Shown here piece by piece: positions 57,214-64,000 of a stretch of DNA of 64,000 bases. A program made the position numbers and the translations under genes. Source of the stretch: Platanthera guangdongensis (taxonomy: Eukaryota > Streptophyta > Magnoliopsida > Asparagales > Orchidaceae). Position 1 is the first letter of the stretch, and each line of letters starts with the position of its first letter. Under the pieces are notes generated by a model. The model was not told where the DNA came from and did no database searches. It worked only from the letters and a program-made list of their open reading frames with translations. The stretch covers positions 75,070,757 to 75,134,756 of the forward strand of contig CM077165.1 of the NCBI GenBank assembly GCA_039583875.1, written 5' to 3'.

Positions 57214-57660
57214 TAAAGTTAAAATAGCTCTGCACCATAATGAATTGCCTTAAACATATGGAGAGCAAACATCAAAGTCTTGCTTGATCACTTTATTCCA
57301 GAGAATGTCATCTCACATTCTGTATCCACTCCCAGTCTGACCATCTTGTGGTTGCAATCAATGTACGCACTGCTCTAACAGCCAGTCCATGCCAAAGATC
57401 ACATCAAATTCCATTATTGGTAATAGTTATGCTTGCAAGTCAATCTCTTGATTCCCAATCCATACCTTCACGCACCTCTATCCGCATGCATAGAACACCC
57501 GTTAGGTAGCAGCACATCCAATTTATCCCTTGTGATCGAAGAAAGCTCTCAGATGCGTGATACAAATTCCTCAGACAAAAAGGAGTGTGAAGCTTCCGTA
57601 TTTAATAGTGCTCTCGCCGGATAATTAAAGATCAAAATAAAGTCTGTCATTACATCAACC
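57214..57660 (-). pseudogene. Gypsy-C protease (remnant)
   Basis: No long open frame. Position between RT and the zinc knuckle, and pieces such as FDVIFGMDWL-like and LNTEASHSFLS-like text near 57370-57400 and 57575-57605, identify it. In the latter the site reads N-T-E rather than D-T-G, so it would be inactive. Confidence 0.55.
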
Positions 57661-57701
57661 TGCTTTATGCCCTCCTGTTGGCCATGGTTATAAACTCTAG
57701 G

Positions 57702-58278
57702 CTAGGCTGGAGCGTAGTGGGAAGAGGTTGACACTACTGCCTTTCCCTTCTCCGCATAATATGCTTCAGGCTTCTTCTTTGACTTCGGACGCCCACTCCA
57801 ACAGTCTCGTGCGATGTGTCCCTGCTTGCCACAATTATAACAAGTAACCGGACCTCGCAACGTAGTAACTCTAGACGCACCCAAAGATGGGGCTGGTCCT
57901 GAATTCCTCTCCTTGTTGCTCCAATTTTGAAATCTAGACTTTGACTAGATTGGCAACTTGAACTCTGACTTATTCAAGCTTGATTCGTCCTTCTCTTGAC
58001 CTCTCTTCACACCTTTCTCCAGAGATGGGGCGGTATTGACCAGAGTTAGAAAACCCTGTGTATTGGGCCCATAGAGCAGTAGTCTTAGGTCATCATGCAG
58101 ACCAGCATTGAACCGGTTTGTCTTACGCTCCTCGTCAGCAAAAGTAGTGTCAGCGTAACGTCCCAACCTCATGAACTCATGGAGATACTTATCCACACCA
58201 CTTTCTCCCTGTGTTAGTCTCTGGAACTGATTCTCCATGTCGATTCTTTGTGCCAAGGGGAGGTATATAGCCAGGAAG
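57702..58278 (-). pseudogene. Gypsy-C gag, cut by Gypsy-D
   Basis: 57702-57884 has an intact CCHC knuckle CYNCGKQGHIARDC. 57945-58278 has LPLAQRIDMENQFQRLTQGE and YLHEFMRLGRYADTTFADEE, the gag core. The frame ends at 58278 where the Gypsy-D LTR begins; the rest of gag and the 5' LTR should lie beyond the window. Confidence 0.85.
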
Positions 58279-59548
58279 TGTAATACCCCATTTTTTAAAA
58301 AAAAAAACACCGGGATTATAGGCCTAGAACCGCCGCTTTACGGTGACACCTTCACACCCTGAAGGGTCATCACTGCGAAACGCCGATTCTATCGGCCGAT
58401 TCGATCACAGAAAAGCAACAAAAGTATAGTAAACATAAGTGAGGTAAAACTCTAACCAAAAGTCCATAAAAAAATCACATCAGAGTAATAATATCTCCAC
58501 GAAGGGAGAGTCCACAAAATATAAATGTACTGAAAATAAGGGCTTAAGCCCGATACACCAAATCCTCACTACATAGTCACTCAAGCGGAAGCAAAATAAA
58601 ACACTATTAAGGTCAGGGGCTCATAGTCCCTGCCGTCTGAACTCCAGTGCTAGACTGCCCCATCTCCAAGCGTGCCGACCTACGGGGCAGCTCCCCCATG
58701 CTGGGCTCCATGGTCCCCTAAAATGATGTGGTTCGAAAACCGTTAGTCTAAAAGACTAAGTCCTATCAACCCCCACCCCTTCCCCCATAGCCCCTAGGCA
58801 CCGAGCGGAGAGGAAGAAAGGGGAGGACTTGAAGGTGGAGATTAAACCAAGAAACAGATGACAACAGACCTATACTAGCAATTTTATAGTACATGTGGCA
58901 GTAAAGTAAAGTATGAAAAGTAACCTTAACTTATACGGAAACATATAAGCAAGGGATATTTTATAGGGCTCCCATCGTATAAAGAGTCCCATACCAATTT
59001 ATATGTTGGGGTGTCGGTTATTATTAACAATATATATATAAATAATTTAACCTTAATTTATAAACTTGCCCACACAAGCTTATAGACTAAGGGGTCATTT
59101 TGCATGGCCTATTGTATAAGCGTCCCATACCACTTATACAATAGGTGACAGGGGTTTTATGTTATTATTATGTTATGTCATGCAAGTGGGTTATGATGCG
59201 ATAATGCAAGTGCAACTCACCCACCCGACTCTATGCACACAGACCTTTAGTTCCCCCTTTCTGGAGTCGAACCTCCCAGGATACCTCCGTAGTGGCAGAC
59301 GAAAGCGGTTGGTTGGGCCTCGCCCACCTCTAAACTAGTAAAGCACTACAGGTCAGACCTATCATACGCCTCAATGCTGGTGCACTAAGCGAACTCCTAT
59401 GTACTCTTGCCGGCTGGTGTACCAGACTTCTGTTGGCGAAGTGCTAGCCACACTTGTCGAGTCAACGTATTGTCGTCGGTGCATCGACACTCTAATACCG
59501 AAGACCCACCACCTTTTCTTTATGCACATGCAACCTAATGTATCAGAA

Positions 59549-59720
59549 CTAAGCCAAAGCTACCCGGACCATCCCGTCCGTCACAAACATCAACTGAGCC
59601 AAATCTCCCCGGACAATCCCGTCTGTCACAAACATCAACCGAGCCAAAGCTTGTCGGGCCATCCCGCCCCTCACAAATATCAACCGAGTCAAAGCTCGTC
59701 GGGCCATCCTGCCCCTTTCC
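59549..59720. repeat. four tandem repeats of about 42 bp in the Gypsy-D LTR
   Basis: Units based on CATCCCGCCCCTCACAAA and TCAACCGAGCCAAAGCT, four copies with the last shortened. They lie in the part of the LTR that should be transcribed. Function unknown. Confidence 0.8.
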
Positions 59721-62699
59721 ACAACCACCGAGCCTACTACCCGAACATCCTAGTCAAACCAACTTCGTTGAGACACCGGGGTGTGTGAAAGTGAACCCCT
59801 AATTATTCTAGTTGCTCTTTAAGATTTATCACTGCTATGGTTTACGTTAGCCCAGGGCTGCCCAAGGTATACCCCGTGAAGGGCTCTCGAAGGCACTAGG
59901 AACTACGATGGGATTACGCCCAAAGCTCCATTTCGTAAGGCACTTACTATTATTGGTTGCTATCCGATTTCCCAACCCTTAATTAATTTTTCTGAATTTA
60001 GCCCTAGTGCATTAAACACTTCCTCCCTACGGGAAGGACGATCTTTCGCCGATCCCGAGCACCACCTAACACTAGTCAACCTCACACTCTACTAATCCTG
60101 TCTTCCAATGATAAACTCCTTTATTTACCCAAACCAGCAACCTACTAAGGATTCAACTCTTCAAAATTCATTACCCACTCTAGTTCATTTTCCATAGTTA
60201 CTATATGCAGAACACCATATACTATATGAGATGTATAAAGGAGGTACTCTGGATTGTCTTCCAAATCTCCTATAAAATTTACCAGAGGTCCACCATAACA
60301 ATTTTACTCTAAATCAGAGATTCATATTTTTTTTCTAGCTAATTTGATATTTATTAAATTTTCCCAAAGTTTGGTCATGGGCAATTTTGAACATGAACTA
60401 TATGATCTACTCAGGTAATGGCCACCCAAAAATTTTGATCACTAAATAACAGAGATATATTACTAGATACTAATTTCCATAATTGTTCAGAGATTATTTG
60501 ACCTCTAATTAATTTATCCAAAATAATTTCTTTAATCATATGTAAAGAAGGAAGTACCAAAATTACTCATCATAAAATTATATAAAAATTTTTGAATCTT
60601 AATATGGTACAAAGAGAGTCATTGTGCAAAAAATCATAATTTTACAGGCTTGCTAGACTCCAAAATAAATTTAATTATTTTTCATGAGAAACAGTACTTA
60701 ATGAAGCAACCCATATAATTAGTCTTCCAAAAATTTCATAAAAATTCACAGAGCTTTAAATCATAATAAAAAGTCCTCTAACTATAATGCATCAATTTCC
60801 AGCAAGTAGTTACTTCATAATAAATTTCTAAGTAAATAATACAAATTACCAAATTGTTAATTAAGTATCCAAAATAATAATCCTAAATTCATAATAAAAT
60901 CTCCAGAGCTTGTACTATCTTTAAAAACTACTCAACCCGAATCTCATCAATTTTCAATGAGTTTTAGTGACATTTTCCTTCACTACAATGTTTGTGCCCT
61001 AAGCTAGGGTTAGGGTTTTGAGGGGGTTTAAGGCTTCCAAATTACTAAAACTTTAACCAAAGGACCAGTAAATCATATGGTCCTCTCCACAAATTTTCAA
61101 TTCATTCCAAGGTCATTTGACCCCATGACCTTCAAACTCTAAAAATCCCCATTACGGGACCTACCCTAGGGCTCTAGGGCTACCCTACTATTAACCACCC
61201 CAAATTCCATTGGATGGTGAGACATACTATAGAGAGTCAGTGGCCAAAATATCAGCCTCTGTTGATGTGATTTGACCACTCAAAACCCAAAGGGGGTGCT
61301 TGACCTAGTTAACCTTAAAAGGGTCAACCAAGGGTTGTATCAATACCTAACCCAAACATCTCCAAATGGGATGCAAATTTTACCAGAGCCCTAACATGCC
61401 CTCTAAGACCACCCACCCAAATTTGGGGGAGTTTTGAGATGTTTAGGACACCTAATTAATTTATTCATGGATTATTAAATTTTTCTAAAAACTATAGAAA
61501 CGTTTTTCCAAAAATTCTGATTTTTTGATGTGTCCTAGATATAGTTGAGAGTAGTCCAATCCCAAAATTTCAAATCATTTGGATGTCTGGTTTGGAGTGG
61601 GCATCCATTTTATGCTCTAGACAGCCCTAGGGATAGACCTCACCAAAATGAGTGCCCTGGTCAAACCAGACACCCAAAGTGGTCCAAATAAATTTTAATA
61701 ACCTAGACCCTCCAGGCTACAAATTTTATGTTGACCACTTTTTATGAAATAGCACCTAGGTATTTTTAAACATTAAAACCATTAAATACAAAATCTGTGA
61801 CATAAATTAAATTAATCAGAAATGCATTTCTTATAGTTTAATATCATCCCTTGCACGAATCTTGGCGCGCCATGGACGGAATCCCTTCATCTTCAACCTT
61901 GAGCCGACGTCCAGGATTCAATTTTCCTGGGCCAACTTCAAGCGCATGTCGCCTGCAATCCAGCTGCTGCCCCGGCGGGCCACCGTCACCATCACCTCCG
62001 TTGAGGTGGTGGATGTCGTCAGGTGGCGGCACAGCCGCCGGAGGGCCGTTTTCCGGCGGTTCCACCAGGTTCAATTATCGTCCTGAAGCCATGGAAATTC
62101 AAAATTGGTTCGGGCTCAATTGAGCCCGAACATTGAACCTAGACGTTGCTACGATCTAACCATGAGATAAGGGGAGGAGGAGGACCTTACCGCCGGCCTG
62201 AAGTCGAGAATATCGCTGGGAAACCATCCTTGAAGGCGGTGCCGCTTGGTTTCTGCAAGTACACAGTGGGGAGGCTCGGTTTCTTCAGGTAAGGATTGGG
62301 AAATCCTCCTCTCGGCCCACTGAAGGTGTTTAAAGCCTCAGATGGGGAGAGGAGAGGCTGGATCATCAATGGCCATTAATGGCCTTGAAAGCTTCCTCTC
62401 GGCCTTGGTGGTTCAGTGCATCCAGCTAGTGGAAGAGCCCGGAAAGCCTCCTGATCTTTTCAGGGCTGTTAGGGGAGGTGAACCAAGCAAAGAAGAATGG
62501 CCCTTGGCTTCCCCATGGCATGAATGGCCTTTACTCCATTTTCTCTCTCCTCCATTAAAGGGAAGTTTGAGTTTTTTCTCTCCTACCCCTCATGGCCGAA
62601 TTTGTTCATCACTCTAGCCTATTGGCAGCCCATAAAATCATTATTATTAATTAAAATAAAGTTAACCCAAGTGGGGGGAAATGGGCTTGAGCTTGGGTT

Positions 62700-63330
62700 A
62701 GCCCATTTGGGTTAATTTGACTTAACCTTAAGGTAGAGTTGACCTTGGTCGACATGACCATTTGGGTTGACCCCAATGGGTCCTTGGTGACTCATTAGCC
62801 TCCCCTAAGGTCTATGTAGGGTTTGGTAGGGTTGACTTGGCACCTTGGAGGTCACTTGACCCTTGGTAAGGGCACTTTGACCACTTTGGGGCTAGAGTTG
62901 ACTTGGGTCAACTTGGTCTCTAGAACTGCGCCCAATGTGTCCTTAGTGACCCATTAAGCTCACTTTAGGTCTAGGAAGACCTGGGCAAGGTTGGTTGGGC
63001 ACATTAAAGGCCAACTCCCCTTTGTTAAGGCACCTTGCCCAATTTAGGCCTATGTTGGTCCTAGGTCAAATTGGCCACTTTGGGTTGACTCCAATGGACC
63101 CTTAAGGCTCTAGTGGACCCTCTAATAGGTTAGTGATGTTGTGGTGGAGTCATGGAGTCATGGTGAAGCCCTAAGGTCAAACCCTAGGTTTTGTGATGAG
63201 GTTGTGCCATAGGCAGACCAAGGTGATTCTCACCTTGGCCTTCTATTACTTGGCCCTTTTTAGCTTCTTAGGTTTTTGTCATGACCTAGTCAAGGCAAAA
63301 CCACTCTTAGGGGTCTAGTTGGAAATGGGA
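62700..63330. promoter_or_regulatory. TTGAC/GTCAA (W-box-like) array in Gypsy-D U3
   Basis: About ten TTGAC or GTCAA cores, some as inverted pairs (TTGACTTGGGTCAA near 62908, GTTGACCTTGGTCGAC near 62737). TTGAC(C/T) is the known WRKY-factor site. The array fills the U3 end of the LTR, where the other families have their dyad arrays. Confidence 0.55.
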
Positions 63331-63337
63331 TGTTACA

Positions 63338-63656
63338 AATCCCAATAAACAAAACAAAGATTTCGTCCCCGAAATCAAGGTTAAGCCTAAGGGAATTTCT
63401 ATCGAAGAAAAGGAAACTTGTAACATCCCATAAGAAGTGAAAGATTACATCTCGACGCCATGTTTGCTAAGTGGGGTTTAAAGGGAAACCAAAATCTATG
63501 ACCAATTCGCCCAATTGGCAAATCCAAGATCCCAATAAACAAAAGATTAGTCTCTACTCTTCCTAGAGCAGCCCTACTAGTTTAAAACAGGAAAGTAAAT
63601 TGAACATCTTGAGAGGTTGTGAGGTATACCTGACTGAACAGCTCTGGATACCTTTA
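63338..63656 (-). other. Gypsy-D 3' non-coding region
   Basis: Between the LTR and the end of integrase. Contains a duplicated AATCCCAATAAACAAAA (63338 and about 63529) and the GATTTCGTCCCCGAAATC block (63360-63377), also found next to the Gypsy-A LTR (near 1784-1800). Confidence 0.6.
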
Positions 63657-64000
63657 TCACATCAGGTCCTGTAGTTTCCAGGTATGCTCCTCCTGGCCGT
63701 GGTTTCTCCATAGAACTTTAACTAACAGAACCTTCTTGCGACATAAGATCTGTACTCCTCTGTCATCGATCCGAACCGGCTCCAAGTGAACTGACCCGTC
63801 TGAAGCTAACCGTCCATTTGGGGTTGAAATCTGCTGCTTCTAGCATAGTAGAGCCCTCCTAAGTGAAGAAATATGGAACACATCATGTAAACCTGTCAGT
63901 TCCGGTGGCAAATCCAGCTTGTAAGCTAGGGGCCCGATCCGCTCCAGGATCCTTTAAGGGCCCATATACCTAGGGCTGAGCTTCTTCTTCCGACCACGCA
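63657..64000 (-). pseudogene. Gypsy-D integrase C-terminus (partial)
   Basis: The minus frame from the edge reads RGRKKKLSPRYMGP, stop, RILERIGPLAYKLDLPPEL, HDVFHISSLRRALLC, stop, then LEPVRIDDRGVQIL and KVLWRNHGQEEHTWKLQDLM with the final stop at 63657. These are the GPY/F block and the chromodomain-type tail of a chromovirus. Two in-frame stops make it a pseudogene. It continues beyond the window. Confidence 0.83.

Larger units (their letters stand above)
52979..58278 (-). mobile_element. Gypsy-C: old chromovirus, interrupted on the right by Gypsy-D
   Basis: 3' LTR up to 54292 (ends GGGGCGTTACA), polypurine tract (ATTCTCCCCCACTT on this strand, 54293-54306), then INT, RH, RT, PR and gag fragments up to 58278, where a new LTR starts within gag. 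Left boundary uncertain. Similar to Gypsy-A and Gypsy-B but more decayed. Confidence 0.85.
58279..63337 (-). repeat. Gypsy-D 3' LTR (about 5.06 kb)
   Basis: TGTAATACCCC..GGATGTTACA. I see no nested insertion with clear ends inside it. It has no coding content: 61851-62123 has short overlapping frames in a GC-rich patch that look like chance. The region 60200-61850 is AT-rich. The pair is outside the window, so the boundaries rest on the TG/CA ends, the cut in gag, and the integrase region that follows. Confidence 0.7.
58279..64000 (-). mobile_element. Gypsy-D: chromovirus with very long LTR, runs off the window
   Basis: Starts TGTAATACCCC at 58279 inside Gypsy-C gag (left flank GGAAG is the expected TSD). 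The first TGTTACA followed by an integrase-side 3' region is at 63331-63337, giving an LTR of 5059 bp. The integrase tail at the right edge shows the polarity. Confidence 0.8.

Noticed and set aside
61851..62123. Overlapping ORFs in a GC-rich patch of the Gypsy-D LTR
   Set aside because: Short frames on both strands without domains, inside an LTR; chance in GC-rich sequence.
1..64000. Host protein-coding or tRNA genes
   Set aside because: All recognisable domains belong to transposable elements; tRNA-like stretches are only primer-binding sites.

Overview
This window is plant nuclear DNA made almost entirely of LTR retrotransposons inserted into one another. I found no host gene, tRNA, rRNA or CRISPR. 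Plant origin is shown by the element families (Athila-type and chromovirus-type Ty3/gypsy, SIRE-type Ty1/copia with an envelope-like ORF), by initiator-Met and Asp tRNA primer sites, and by decay through G-to-A/C-to-T changes as expected of methylated repeats. The depth of nesting suggests a large angiosperm genome; I cannot name the species. All eight LTR elements with readable polarity lie on the minus strand, so their 5' LTRs are on the right.

Layout, from target-site duplications (TSDs) and LTR pairs. (1) Gypsy-A, a Tekay-like chromovirus, runs from a truncated 3' LTR (301-1763) through a decayed gag-pol to a 5' LTR (6747-8825) that resumes at 51975-52074. (2) An Athila-type element (8826-51969; TSD GTGCA/GTGCG) sits in that 5' LTR. 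(3) A 13.1-kb SIRE-type copia (17628-30703; TSD GCATT) sits at the Athila gag/protease junction. (4) A 1.5-kb TIR DNA transposon (33969-35443; TSD AAAATTAA) and (5) a second chromovirus, Gypsy-B (36395-51279; TSD TATTC), sit in the Athila 5' LTR. (6) Copia-B (39175-44490; TSD GTATC) sits in the Gypsy-B integrase. (7) To the right lie a copia fragment (52075-52978), a decayed chromovirus Gypsy-C (to 58278) and, inserted in its gag, Gypsy-D (58279 to the window edge) with an LTR of about 5 kb.

The most interesting signal is regulatory. Each LTR family carries its own array of short CpG-containing inverted-repeat motifs (W-box-like in Gypsy-D), usually just upstream of a TATA box. The SIRE-type element is the extreme case: about 31 exact copies of the self-complementary decamer GTGTCGACAC lie upstream of TATAAATAGG in each LTR. 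A second array of 12 exact copies, followed by another TATAAATAGG, lies inside the element between pol and the envelope-like ORF. I read this as an internal promoter for the envelope-like gene built from the same parts as the LTR promoter.

The SIRE element is probably the youngest (LTRs nearly identical, catalytic motifs intact) yet carries several frameshifts. Gypsy-B and Copia-B have lost catalytic residues through G-to-A changes. Gypsy-A and Gypsy-C are heavily decayed.
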